A stretch of DNA of 64,000 nt from Firmicutes bacterium HGW-Firmicutes-1 (GCA_002841625.1 PHAG01000008.1:62001-126000); one strand, 5' to 3'. Counted from the stretch's first letter, positions 53,927 to 62,302 are shown. Program-made: numbers and translations. The notes: generated by a model from the letters alone, not told the origin.

Positions 53927-55330
53927 ATGAAAAAAAGATTAGGCATGAAAAGTTTTATTTTGTTACTAATAATTATTTTAAGCCTACTTCTTTATTTTGG
54001 AAGCGATGGGGATCTGCCTGTTAAGAATATTTTCAGGCTTTTGTACTTTATTCCTATTATACTCGCTGCATTAAATTTTGGGTTTAGAGGTGGTGTAGCT
54101 GCATCGTTGGTAGTAAGCTTGATTTATTCTCCTTTTATACTGCTTACACTCTACACTTTTAATATCCAGACAATCAATGATTTTTTAGATATTTTGATGT
54201 TTTTTACTGTTGGTATTATAACAGGGACACTTGTCGAAAAGAAGAATTTAAATATGATTAAGTTTGATGACGAGCTTAAACGACATTTAATACTCGAAAA
54301 CTACACAAATAGCATTATCGAGAGTATAAAAAGCGGTGTAATCGTAGTAAATAATGATATGCTAATTACAATCGCAAATCAAGGTGCTCAGAGTATAATG
54401 GGGGTTGGTTGTGAGTGTATTGGACAACATTTTACAGAAGCTTTTTCTTGCTGTGAAAGTATCAAGGATAGCATTTTGAATGCTTTTTTAGATAGTGAGG
54501 CAAATGAAAATATAGAGGTTGCTTTTACAATAAACGAAAAAGATATAGACATAAGGATAAGTGTATATCCATTAAGCTTTGAAAACATAAAAAAGGGTTT
54601 GGTTATTATTATAGATGACATTACAGATATTAAGAAGCTTCATAAGGATTTGTTGCGTAATGAGAAACTAGCAGCTCTTGGAGAGTTATCAACTGGAGTA
54701 GCCCATGAAATAAGAAATCCACTTGGTATCATTAAGGCTATTGAACAAACAATGAAAAAAGAATTTAAGGATAATCATGAGGCCGTAAAACAACTTGATA
54801 TAATTGATGAAGAGATAGAGAGAACCAACAAGGTTATTAAGGCTTTAATGGAATTTGGTAGGCCTCCAAAGGATGAAAAACAATTATTTTCTGTAGATAC
54901 TGTTCTTGAGGATGTTTTAACAGTTGCAAATAAATATATCCTGCAGCATGGAGTGAAAATACAGCATAATCACGCAGAGGATACATTTGCAGTAATTGAT
55001 AAGGAGCTTTTAAAGCAGGCTTTTGTTAATATTATTTTTAATGCTGTACAGGCTATGCCACACGGCGGTGACCTTATCATATCCACAACTAATACATATG
55101 AACTATTTGTTAAAATATCTTTTGAGGATACTGGAATTGGTATTTCTGAATCCAATATTGAAAAAATCTTCAATCCATTTTATACAACTAAGGCGGAGGG
55201 TACTGGTCTTGGCCTAGCAATTGTGAATAGGATTATTGAAGAACATAACGGAACAATTAGCGTATCTAGTAAAGAAGGTCTGGGGACAAGCTTTGAAATT
55301 ACACTTCCTACTAGGAGGAATGACGAATAA
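53927..55330 (+). CDS. Membrane histidine kinase of the NtrB type
   Basis: A 467-residue kinase: four N-terminal helices with almost no external loop, a PAS-like domain (~125-225), HisKA with the phospho-site GVAHEIRNPLGIIKA and an HATPase (FNAVQAMPHGG, DTGIGI, GTGLGLAIVNRI). This is the kinase class that pairs with sigma-54 activators. ATG 53927 lies close after the ribbon gene; the ribosome site (AAAGAGTG) is weak, suggesting coupled translation. Sensing within the membrane is likely, given no external domain. Confidence 0.92.
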   Translation: MKKRLGMKSFILLLIIILSLLLYFGSDGDLPVKNIFRLLYFIPIILAALNFGFRGGVAASLVVSLIYSPFILLTLYTFNIQTINDFLDILMFFTVGIITGTLVEKKNLNMIKFDDELKRHLILENYTNSIIESIKSGVIVVNNDMLITIANQGAQSIMGVGCECIGQHFTEAFSCCESIKDSILNAFLDSEANENIEVAFTINEKDIDIRISVYPLSFENIKKGLVIIIDDITDIKKLHKDLLRNEKLAALGELSTGVAHEIRNPLGIIKAIEQTMKKEFKDNHEAVKQLDIIDEEIERTNKVIKALMEFGRPPKDEKQLFSVDTVLEDVLTVANKYILQHGVKIQHNHAEDTFAVIDKELLKQAFVNIIFNAVQAMPHGGDLIISTTNTYELFVKISFEDTGIGISESNIEKIFNPFYTTKAEGTGLGLAIVNRIIEEHNGTISVSSKEGLGTSFEITLPTRRNDE

Positions 55331-56679
55331 TGAAGAAAATTCTGATTGCAGATGATGAAAAAAACATGCGCTGGATTCTTGGGAAAAATTTAAAGAGTGA
55401 TGGATTTAACGTTATTGAGGCTTCAAATGGAGAAGAAGCTTTTGAATTCTTTATTGATCAAGAGCCGGATATGGTGATCCTTGACTATCGTATGCCAGAT
55501 ATAGATGGCATGGAGGTTTTAAGAAGAATCAAAACCATTAATGATAAGGTGCCTGTTATTATGGTTACAGCTCATGGAAGTACAGATGCAGCTGTTGAGG
55601 CAATGAAGCTTGGGGCTATTGATTATATTTCAAAGCCATTTGACATTGAAGAGCTTAAGCTGGCAATAAGAAAGGCATTAAATATTGAAGAATTAAACAA
55701 TACAATAGAGTACTTGAAGAAACAGGTTATAGAAGCATATGACAAAAGAATTATTGGAAGCAGTAAACGTATGCAGGATATATTTGAAATGATTGATAAG
55801 GTAGCAGATACGAATGCAACTGTTCTTATTACTGGAGAAACTGGTACGGGAAAGGAACTTATTGCTCATGCCCTTCACAATAAAAGCGCAAGGCGGGATA
55901 AACCTTATATTACTGTAAATTGTGGTGCAATTCCAGAAACTTTACTTGAAAGTGAGCTTTTTGGTTATGAAAAAGGTGCCTTTACTGGGGCTTCGAATCG
56001 AAAGCTTGGTAGGTTTGATAGGGCACAAGGTGGGACACTTTTTTTAGATGAAATAGGAGAACTACCTTTATCGCTTCAAGTAAAAATACTAAGAGTCCTA
56101 CAGGAAAGAGAATTTGAAAGAGTGGGAGGAACTGAAGTTATAAAGGCTGATATAAGGATTATATCGGCAACCAATAGGGATCTTGAAAAACAAGTTGTTG
56201 AGGGTAAATTTAGAGAGGATCTTCTTTATCGACTTAAAATTATACCTATAGAAATTCCTGCCCTATCGGAAAGAAAAGAAGATATTTCATTGTTGGTGGA
56301 ATTCTTTATTGATAAATATGCTATGGAGATGAATAAAGGGCATGTTAAGATTGCAGAAGATGCGCTAGCCATATTAATGCAATATAATTATCCGGGTAAT
56401 ATAAGAGAACTTGAAAATATTATTGAACGTTTAGTTATTTTAGCTTTAGATGGGGAAATTACAGTGCCAATCCTGCCGAAGGAAGTCATTAAAGGGGCGT
56501 ATTCTAAAAAGGATGATTTTATTTTGCCAGATGAGGGGATTTCTCTTGAAGTAGTTGAAGAGAGCTTTGTAAGACAGGCAATTGAAATGGCAAAAGGTAA
56601 TCAAACACATGCAGCAAAGCTTTTAGGTATATCTAGACATGCGTTAATTTATAGAATTGAAAAATATAAAATTATGTGA
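55330..56679 (+). CDS. NtrC-family sigma-54-dependent response regulator
   Basis: A 449-residue activator: receiver with Asp52 in VILDYRMPDIDG; AAA+ domain with Walker A GETGTGKE, the sigma-54 contact loop GAFTGA and Walker B GGTLFLDEIGEL; and a C-terminal Fis-type HTH (GNQTHAAKLLGISRHALIYRI). The GAFTGA loop shows it really works with sigma-54. It overlaps the kinase gene by one base and is flanked by two sigma-54-type promoters (53280 and 56810), its obvious targets. rpoN begins at 63541. Confidence 0.96.
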   Translation: MKKILIADDEKNMRWILGKNLKSDGFNVIEASNGEEAFEFFIDQEPDMVILDYRMPDIDGMEVLRRIKTINDKVPVIMVTAHGSTDAAVEAMKLGAIDYISKPFDIEELKLAIRKALNIEELNNTIEYLKKQVIEAYDKRIIGSSKRMQDIFEMIDKVADTNATVLITGETGTGKELIAHALHNKSARRDKPYITVNCGAIPETLLESELFGYEKGAFTGASNRKLGRFDRAQGGTLFLDEIGELPLSLQVKILRVLQEREFERVGGTEVIKADIRIISATNRDLEKQVVEGKFREDLLYRLKIIPIEIPALSERKEDISLLVEFFIDKYAMEMNKGHVKIAEDALAILMQYNYPGNIRELENIIERLVILALDGEITVPILPKEVIKGAYSKKDDFILPDEGISLEVVEESFVRQAIEMAKGNQTHAAKLLGISRHALIYRIEKYKIM

Positions 56680-56715
56680 AGATACTTTGTATGAAACAAG
56701 CGAATGGTTATTTGG

Positions 56716-56765
56716 AAGATGTGTTCAAAATCCAACAGTTGAGTGTTGGATTTTGAACACATCTT
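56716..56765. repeat. Perfect inverted repeat with 22-bp arms
   Basis: AAGATGTGTTCAAAATCC plus 4 more bases (56716-56737) is perfectly complementary to 56744-56765, with a 6-base loop GTTGAG. It lies between the activator gene and sigma-54 promoter B. It may be a terminator, although only TTTC follows, or an activator binding region. Confidence 0.7.
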
Positions 56766-56809
56766 TCATTGAATATAATAGAACTTACAGTTTTAAGGAA
56801 TATTTATGT

Positions 56810-56824
56810 TGGCATACTTCTTGC
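56810..56824 (+). promoter_or_regulatory. Sigma-54 (-24/-12) promoter B
   Basis: TGGCAT-A-CTTC-TTGC has the sigma-54 -24/-12 pattern, and its TTCTTGCGC end is identical to promoter A. It lies 55 bases upstream of the 56879 gene. Confidence 0.75.
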
Positions 56825-56878
56825 GCTATACTATTGTGAGAACAAAAAATCTCTAGAATAAAATTAGGAGGAATGTAT

Positions 56879-57058
56879 ATGTCAGGAATGCAAGGTGTAT
56901 CAGGTTCAGGAAGCATGATGAAGAATTGTGGAATGAAAGGAATGCATGAGAATCAACAAAAGCAGAAGGAACGAATTGAAGTTAAGCAACAAGCAGATGC
57001 AGTTTTGGAACGTATTCCGAATGAAATCGCAGGTAAAAGATTTGATATGAGTGTTTAG
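56879..57058 (+). CDS. Small Met/Gly-rich protein, unknown
   Basis: A 59-residue soluble protein. The N-terminal third is Met/Gly-rich with one Cys and one His (MSGMQGVSGSGSMMKNCGMK, then GMHENQQ), followed by a charged helix (QKERIEVKQQADAVLERIPNEIAGKRF). ATG 56879 is 6 bases from AGGAGG; an earlier ATG at 56873 abuts it. First gene under sigma-54 promoter B. No family recognised. Confidence 0.65.
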   Translation: MSGMQGVSGSGSMMKNCGMKGMHENQQKQKERIEVKQQADAVLERIPNEIAGKRFDMSV

Positions 57059-57084
57059 GTAAAAAGAAGTAAGGAGGCATAGGT

Positions 57085-57522
57085 ATGAGTACAACGAATA
57101 ATAAATCAATTTTAAAACTATTGATAGGTCTTATTATAATTATCTTCGGTTTGTATCTTATCAATACATTATTCTCAGGTTCAGTCACTAGTGGAGGTGG
57201 TTATATGTATATGGGTTCAGGAGCTAGTTATGGAAGTGCAGGTACAATATCTTTAATACTATTGTTATTAATCAAAATTCTATTTGTACTTTTTATTGTA
57301 GGGTTAGTCGTTGGTATCTTAGTAGCAGTTACAAGGTATTTGCTTAATGAAGAGGATGTAAAGACAATAAAGGGTACTTTTAACAATCAAAAGATAATTG
57401 TAATAAAAGAAACCTGCACATTATGTGGCAAACAACAACATAAGGATTGGAAAGTATGTCCTTACTGTGGGCAAGAAATTGAAAAAAGTCAGACATTAAA
57501 GGAGGTCGAAGTATATGAATAA
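57085..57522 (+). CDS. Two-helix membrane protein with Gly/Met loop and zinc ribbon
   Basis: A 145-residue protein: helix (LLIGLIIIIFGLYLINTLF), Gly/Ser/Tyr/Met loop (SGGGYMYMGSGASYGSAG), helix (LILLLLIKILFVLFIVGLVVGIL), zinc ribbon (CTLCGKQQHKDWKVCPYCGQ). It is a clear paralog of the second module of the 49804 gene (KDSILKTLGIIILAI versus NKSILKLLIGLIIII). It overlaps the next gene by 8 bases and belongs to the sigma-54 promoter B operon. Confidence 0.77.
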   Translation: MSTTNNKSILKLLIGLIIIIFGLYLINTLFSGSVTSGGGYMYMGSGASYGSAGTISLILLLLIKILFVLFIVGLVVGILVAVTRYLLNEEDVKTIKGTFNNQKIIVIKETCTLCGKQQHKDWKVCPYCGQEIEKSQTLKEVEVYE

Positions 57523-57886
57523 TACTAGTTCACTTGACAATACTTGGTTTAAATTAGCAATCGTTTCGCTTGTTGGAATAATTCTAATATTTGGTGTTTT
57601 ATGGGGTGTTGGTCAGTTCAACAGAAGCTTTGGTTATGGTTACATGGGTAATGCATATCAATCGAACGGCGTACAAATGAACGGTATGCAAATGAATCCA
57701 CAATATGATAATACAAGTATTGGAAATAATAGTGGAATGAATATGCAAGGTAATGTTCAAATGCAAGGGAATATGCAAATGCAAGGCAATATGCAAGTGC
57801 AAGGCAATATGAATGGTACAATGCAAAATGACATGGGAATGATGAATAAAATGCAAGGTAAAATGGGTGGTATGGGAATGCGTTAA
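57515..57886 (+). CDS. Membrane protein with Met-rich repeat tail
   Basis: A 123-residue protein: a short N-terminus, one helix (WFKLAIVSLVGIILIFGVLWGV) and an external tail with about 20 Met in 85 residues and no Cys or His. The tail contains an 18-bp repeat encoding QMQGNM/NMQVQG units (about 57755-57811). It is a paralog of the second unit of the 51753 gene (WIKLAVFSFVGIIVSVIVLG). Met-only clusters suggest Cu(I)/Ag(I) thioether binding; structural roles remain possible. GGAGG 10 bases upstream. Confidence 0.77.
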   Translation: MNNTSSLDNTWFKLAIVSLVGIILIFGVLWGVGQFNRSFGYGYMGNAYQSNGVQMNGMQMNPQYDNTSIGNNSGMNMQGNVQMQGNMQMQGNMQVQGNMNGTMQNDMGMMNKMQGKMGGMGMR

Positions 57887-57903
57887 TTAATTCAAGATCG
57901 ATG

Positions 57904-57931
57904 AAACCTGACAGTAATGTCAGGTTTTTTT
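57904..57931 (+). terminator. Terminator after the second Met-rich operon
   Basis: AAACCTGACA pairs with TGTCAGGTTT around a 4-base loop and is followed by a T run. Confidence 0.9.
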
Positions 57932-57948
57932 CAAACTAAAACTAATTC

Positions 57949-57980
57949 TTCACAAAATCTACAAAAAGACTTGATATAAT
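57949..57980 (+). promoter_or_regulatory. Direct-repeat promoter 4
   Basis: TTCACA (57949), TACAAA (57960) and TATAAT (57975) keep the 11-bp and 15-bp spacing. It drives the HMA-protein gene. Confidence 0.72.
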
Positions 57981-58004
57981 TGAATAAAACAACGGAGGAT
58001 TAAC

Positions 58005-58229
58005 ATGAAAACTCAAACTATCATATTAAAACAGGTAAATATGTTATGCCATAGATGTGTCATGAATGTTATTAGTACTTTAAGCCAGGTACAGGGTATA
58101 AAAGAATTGAACGTAGATTTAGAAACACATTATATCAAATTTAAGTACATCAATTCCAGTTTCACTAGGGGAATGGTAAAGAGGCTAATCAAAGAGTCTA
58201 TTGAAGGGGTTCAGGTAGGTGATATATAA
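58005..58229 (+). CDS. HMA-domain (copper-chaperone-like) protein
   Basis: A 74-residue single heavy-metal-associated domain with the metal loop MLCHRC (Cys15, Cys18) at the correct place after the first strand (QTIILKQVN), and the remaining beta-alpha-beta pattern. This supports a soft-metal role for the regulon it belongs to. The usual GMxCxxC is NMLCHRC here, which is within family variation. GGAGG 6-7 bases upstream. Single gene under promoter 4. Confidence 0.82.
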   Translation: MKTQTIILKQVNMLCHRCVMNVISTLSQVQGIKELNVDLETHYIKFKYINSSFTRGMVKRLIKESIEGVQVGDI

Positions 58230-58408
58230 TGAGTGCTACGATACTAAATGAGAGTTAAAGGTGGCATTAAATTAATGCTGTTTCAAGTTTATAGAGAGTT
58301 AATATTATGTACCATTTAGTATGCGTATTGAATAAGAATATGAGTAAACATATTTAATAAATAAAGTCTACATGCTATAATAATGATCAACTAAGGGAGG
58401 TGCATTTA

Positions 58409-60106
58409 ATGGGGTTTAAGCAAAAGTTAGTTATTGGTTTTACTGCTATCATGATAATCATGGTTTTACTTGGATCATTTGGTCTCTATGAAATGAGTAA
58501 AATCAATACGAAAGTGGAAGCTATGTTTAATAATCAATTAATGGGATTGTATTACGTAAAAGAAGTTCAATACAATATCATTATGGTACAGCGGGCAGAG
58601 AAAAATGTATTGTTAGCCACATCAGAAGAGGAAAAAATGGAACATGTAATGCATTTTGATAAGACTTATTCTGAAGGTATAATTCAAAATCTTAACACCT
58701 ATATGGAGCTAATGAAGGACGAAGGAAATACTACTGTAATAGAAGGTTTGATTAATAAAGTAAAAGAACTAAAAGTTATACAAAGTGATGTCATTGATAC
58801 AAGTATTAAAGGTAACCAAGATGAAGCATTAATATTATCAAAGAAAACCACAGAAGCTTTTGGAGAATTAGATAAAGCCATATCTGAACTTTCACAACAT
58901 GAAATTGATGAAGCTAGAGAGAGCTTTCAAAATAGTAATACTATTTTTAATAAATCTTTCATTTTGTTTATTGGCATTATTGCATTTGCTATAGTTTCGG
59001 GGATTTTAATTATGGTTAATATAGCTGCTTCGGTTATCAAACCATTAAAAAAATCAGTCCTGTTTGCTGAAAATATATCAAAAGGTCAGCTGGGAAATAA
59101 GATAGACATTGAGATAACAAATGATGAAATAGGTATGCTAATCAATGCTTTGAATAGTACTGGTAGTGAGCTCCGTAAGATTGTATCAGAAATTAGCACT
59201 ACTTCTCATGGTCTAGAAGAGAGCACGGAACAACTTAATGTAGCAACAGAAGAATCTAATGAAGTTATGTCAGAAATTGGAAGTTCTATAGGAACTATTA
59301 CGAATAGAATAGAAAATGTTGTTACTTCGGTAGAAAGTATAAGTGATAATATTAAGCGTATTGCGGTAAGCTCAGGAGAGATATCTAAGTTGACTAGAGA
59401 AGCACAAAACGATTCACAAATCTTAATAGAATCAGCAAATAGAGGTAGACAATCCGTAGAAATACTGGTGGTTAATACGAAAGATATTGAAAAATCTACT
59501 AAAGAAGTACAGGTTACCATTGATGATCTTAAAGTTCTATCTGAGAAAATCGGTAGTATCATTACAATTATTAAAAATATAGCTGAACAAACCAATATGT
59601 TAGCACTTAATGCTGCAATTGAAGCGGCAAGAGCAGGAGAACAGGGACGTGGTTTCTCGGTGGTTGCTGAAGAAGTAAGAAAATTAGCTGAAGAAAGTTC
59701 TTTGGCGGCAAAGAATATAGAAAATACAATTATTGAGGTGCAAAATAAAACAGGTATTGCTGTCCAAAATATGCTAATTACAGAACGTAAAGTATCAGAA
59801 GGTAATCATGCAACTGTAGTTGCCGATACAAATCTATCTGCAATATTAGAAAGTATAGGATTTTTAGCGGATAAGATTCAAAAAATTGCAGGTCAATCGA
59901 AGGCTCAAGCAAGCTTAGCAGAGGAAAGCTCAATACATATGGAAAGCGCTGTAGTTAATTCAAAAGATGTATCATTATCTGCTCAGAACATTAATGGAAA
60001 TATTGGTGAACAAATCGCCACAATAGAAGAAATTAGTGCAGTCTCCGCACCACTACTTACTATGACTGAAAACCTAAATGAATTGATTCGATATTTTAAA
60101 GTGTAG
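58409..60106 (+). CDS. Methyl-accepting chemotaxis protein with 4-helix-bundle sensor
   Basis: A 565-residue receptor: helix 1 (LVIGFTAIMIIMVLLGSFGLY), an extracytoplasmic four-helix bundle (~30-185) with ligand-type residues such as MVQRAEKNVLLATSEEEKMEH, helix 2 (FILFIGIIAFAIVSGILIMVNI), HAMP and a signalling domain with canonical tip [27 protein letters not shown] 58409 is 8 bases from GGGAGG. It lies in the metal/stress region, away from the che cluster, and has the AARAGEQGRG tip unlike the two receptors there, so it may feed a different CheA. Confidence 0.9.
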   Translation: MGFKQKLVIGFTAIMIIMVLLGSFGLYEMSKINTKVEAMFNNQLMGLYYVKEVQYNIIMVQRAEKNVLLATSEEEKMEHVMHFDKTYSEGIIQNLNTYMELMKDEGNTTVIEGLINKVKELKVIQSDVIDTSIKGNQDEALILSKKTTEAFGELDKAISELSQHEIDEARESFQNSNTIFNKSFILFIGIIAFAIVSGILIMVNIAASVIKPLKKSVLFAENISKGQLGNKIDIEITNDEIGMLINALNSTGSELRKIVSEISTTSHGLEESTEQLNVATEESNEVMSEIGSSIGTITNRIENVVTSVESISDNIKRIAVSSGEISKLTREAQNDSQILIESANRGRQSVEILVVNTKDIEKSTKEVQVTIDDLKVLSEKIGSIITIIKNIAEQTNMLALNAAIEAARAGEQGRGFSVVAEEVRKLAEESSLAAKNIENTIIEVQNKTGIAVQNMLITERKVSEGNHATVVADTNLSAILESIGFLADKIQKIAGQSKAQASLAEESSIHMESAVVNSKDVSLSAQNINGNIGEQIATIEEISAVSAPLLTMTENLNELIRYFKV

Positions 60107-60190
60107 ATAAAGTTAAATTGTAAAATAATAAGAAATAGAAAATTTGTAATCTTTGTTAAATTACTATATTCAAAGTATTGTAGGTGAGTC

Positions 60191-61483
60191 ATGAAAAAAA
60201 AATCATTAATAAAATCTTTTTCAATATATAGCCTTATTGCATTTATAATAACTGGTATAGTGTTATCCTATTTTATATCTGACCATATAAAAGAAGATAA
60301 ACTTGCTAATTTTAAGGATATTTCATATTTTGTTGTAGACAATATAGTTAAAGATAGTCTTAGCGAATCGGACTTCAAGGGTATTATTGAGAGTTCAAAA
60401 AGAGACAGTATTATAAAAAGCATGAACAATGCAAGAGATTATTACAAAATGATTTCAATAACTATTATAAATAGCGAAGAAACTGTAATTCTATCTAGTG
60501 GTGGTTTATTGAACGAAGAAAAAGTTGTTAAAGATACTAATGTAGATAAAATTCTGAATTCAAAATTAGGGGAATCATATATTATTACAAAACCGTACAA
60601 GCTGGAAATCGCAGGAGAGAACTTAGAAAGAAAAGAGGTATTTAACATATATACAGCAGTTACATATGGACAAAAGATAATTGGTGTATATAAAATAATA
60701 GTTCCTTATGAAGAAATAAGTACACATATTAATATGTTGAAGTCTATTATATATAAAACTCTTTTTTTAGGACTTTTAATATTATTCTTATTACTCATGA
60801 AGATCATTCATAATGCATCAAAAACATTAGTGAACCAAAACAAAGAACTAAATGAAAAGAAAATAAAGCTTGAAGAATCCTATAAGAAGCTTAATGGTTC
60901 ATATAAGAATACTGTAGTTGCTCTTTCTAATGCGGTTGATGCTCGGGATCAGTATACTGCAGGACATTCAACAAGAGTGGCAGAAATATCGCTTGAAATT
61001 GGTAAAGCGTTGGGGTTTTTGGAAGAAAATCTTACAGACTTAGAGTGTGCAGCATTATTTCATGATATTGGTAAGATTGGCATACCCGATTATATATTAA
61101 ATAAAAATGAAAAACTTACCAATGAAGAATATGACAAAATAAAGCAACATCCAGAGATAGGAGTTAGTATATTAAAAACAATCGATTTTATGAAAGAAGG
61201 ATTACCTATCATTCGCTATCATCATGAAAGATATGATGGTAGAGGTTATCCTACGGGCATCGATGGTGAGAATATTCCGCTAGGAGCACGGATAATAGCT
61301 ATAGCTGATACATATGATGCAATGACTTCAAATCGACCTTATAGGAATGGACTTTCTCACGAGATAGCAATTAATGAAATTTTATTAAATAAAGGATTAC
61401 AATTTGATGGAACGCTTGTTGATGTATTTATGACAATAGAACAAAAGATCAAAACGATATGTAAAGTGAGGGATTTACGTTAG
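60191..61483 (+). CDS. Membrane HD-GYP c-di-GMP phosphodiesterase
   Basis: A 430-residue protein: N-terminal helix (YSLIAFIITGIVLSYFI), an external Cache-like sensor (~35-180), a second helix (LFLGLLILFLLLMKII), a coiled coil and an HD-GYP domain. The metal site HD-IGKIG, the HPEIG and RYHHERYDGRGYP motifs and AIADTYDAM are intact, so active breakdown of c-di-GMP is expected. It would counter the two GGDEF proteins at 6-11 kb. It follows the MCP gene by 84 bases. Confidence 0.92.
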   Translation: MKKKSLIKSFSIYSLIAFIITGIVLSYFISDHIKEDKLANFKDISYFVVDNIVKDSLSESDFKGIIESSKRDSIIKSMNNARDYYKMISITIINSEETVILSSGGLLNEEKVVKDTNVDKILNSKLGESYIITKPYKLEIAGENLERKEVFNIYTAVTYGQKIIGVYKIIVPYEEISTHINMLKSIIYKTLFLGLLILFLLLMKIIHNASKTLVNQNKELNEKKIKLEESYKKLNGSYKNTVVALSNAVDARDQYTAGHSTRVAEISLEIGKALGFLEENLTDLECAALFHDIGKIGIPDYILNKNEKLTNEEYDKIKQHPEIGVSILKTIDFMKEGLPIIRYHHERYDGRGYPTGIDGENIPLGARIIAIADTYDAMTSNRPYRNGLSHEIAINEILLNKGLQFDGTLVDVFMTIEQKIKTICKVRDLR

Positions 61484-61581
61484 ATGAAGTTGGGTCTGTC
61501 GATTTAAGAAAATGAATTTAATGAGAAAAAGGTTAGGTTATCAAGATGGGAGTCTTTTCTTGCTTTCACAATTTTGTAAAC

Positions 61582-61613
61582 TACACACAATCTACATAAG
61601 ACAGTAGTATAAT
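61582..61613 (+). promoter_or_regulatory. Direct-repeat promoter 5
   Basis: TACACA (61582), TACATA (61593) and TATAAT (61608) keep the 11-bp and 15-bp spacing. It drives the 42-residue protein gene. Confidence 0.7.
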
Positions 61614-61654
61614 TAAGTTAGGAAGAAAAAAATAACAATAGGACGGTGTTATTT

Positions 61655-61783
61655 ATGGTTAAATGGGTACAGAAATTTCTAGAGAAACTAGCTAAGGCAA
61701 ATGCTGATACTTTCCAAGGACAAAAGCTAGATTGTTGCGATTTAAACAAGCAAAGTAATAAACAAGGTCAGAAAAGTAAATAG
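61655..61783 (+). CDS. Small 42-residue protein with vicinal CC
   Basis: A short frame under promoter 5: an amphipathic helix (MVKWVQKFLEKLAKANADTF), then QGQKLDCCDL with adjacent cysteines and a Lys/Gln tail. It is closed by its own terminator, so it has a complete transcription unit (promoter, weak GGACGG ribosome site, frame, terminator), which is the main support for it being real. No family recognised. Confidence 0.6.
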   Translation: MVKWVQKFLEKLAKANADTFQGQKLDCCDLNKQSNKQGQKSK

Positions 61784-61810
61784 AAGCTATAAATAAAATG
61801 AATATGTGAT

Positions 61811-61845
61811 ACTAAAAGGCAACTCTTGAGTTGCTTTTTTAGTTC
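61811..61845 (+). terminator. Terminator after the 42-residue protein gene
   Basis: GGCAACTC pairs with GAGTTGCT around a short loop and ends TTTTTT. Confidence 0.88.
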
Positions 61846-62047
61846 TAACCATGATACTTCTCCAGTTGCTTATACGTAAAGATAATAATCCCTAATTGTA
61901 TTACAATAAGGAAGTGCTTTTGTAAAGTTTCGCAGTATCTTCCAATCATATCAATCTTTAGTGGCATGATTGTCATTATGATAGGAGTTATGGTATTTAG
62001 CAATAAAGTTAATATATTGAGTCGCGTTTTGAATTCCATAACCTTTT

Positions 62048-62302
62048 ATGGAATGGAGAATAAATATAAGAAAAAATTTGATTATTTGGGTATTTGCAGC
62101 AGTGCTTGTTATTATTGCAATCTATACTGTGAAAAACAATCAAGACAAACAAATTACAGAAAATACAAATTCGAACAAAGGGAAAAATATTTCCGATAAC
62201 AAAAAGGAGCAAAGCCAAGAAAGTAATCCTTCTAAAATCAAACAAAAAAGTGATCTTAGATATTTCAAGATCACTTTTAAGTATTGTAGTTTACGACATT
62301 GA
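62048..62302 (+). CDS. Possible small membrane protein (weak)
   Basis: An 84-residue frame with a clear membrane helix (LIIWVFAAVLVIIAIYTV) and a polar Lys/Asn/Gln tail, as in small anchored proteins. There is no ribosome site at the ATG, and the frame runs through a terminator stem (62245-62278) before stopping, so the 3' end is suspect. It may be a remnant. Low confidence. Confidence 0.3.
   Translation: MEWRINIRKNLIIWVFAAVLVIIAIYTVKNNQDKQITENTNSNKGKNISDNKKEQSQESNPSKIKQKSDLRYFKITFKYCSLRH
62245..62278 (-). terminator. Bidirectional terminator
   Basis: AAAAAGTGATCTT pairs with AAGATCACTTTT around a 9-base loop, with A and T runs on both sides. It lies just past the stop of the minus-strand Cys-hairpin gene. 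Confidence 0.8.

Noticed and set aside
56657-56839. 60-residue frame after the NtrC-type regulator
   Set aside because: It overlaps the end of the regulator, the perfect inverted repeat and the sigma-54 promoter; no ribosome site.
58361-58381. TCTACATGCTATAAT in front of the 58409 MCP gene as a seventh direct-repeat promoter
   Set aside because: The TACATG lies only 7 bp before TATAAT and no second half-site occurs 11 bp upstream, so it fails the 11/15-bp geometry of the six accepted sites.
61845-62039. 64-residue minus-strand frame with two hydrophobic stretches
   Set aside because: The ribosome site is only 2 bases from the start, the frame ends at the edge of a terminator, and A/T-rich DNA readily gives hydrophobic frames. 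Not supported without conservation.
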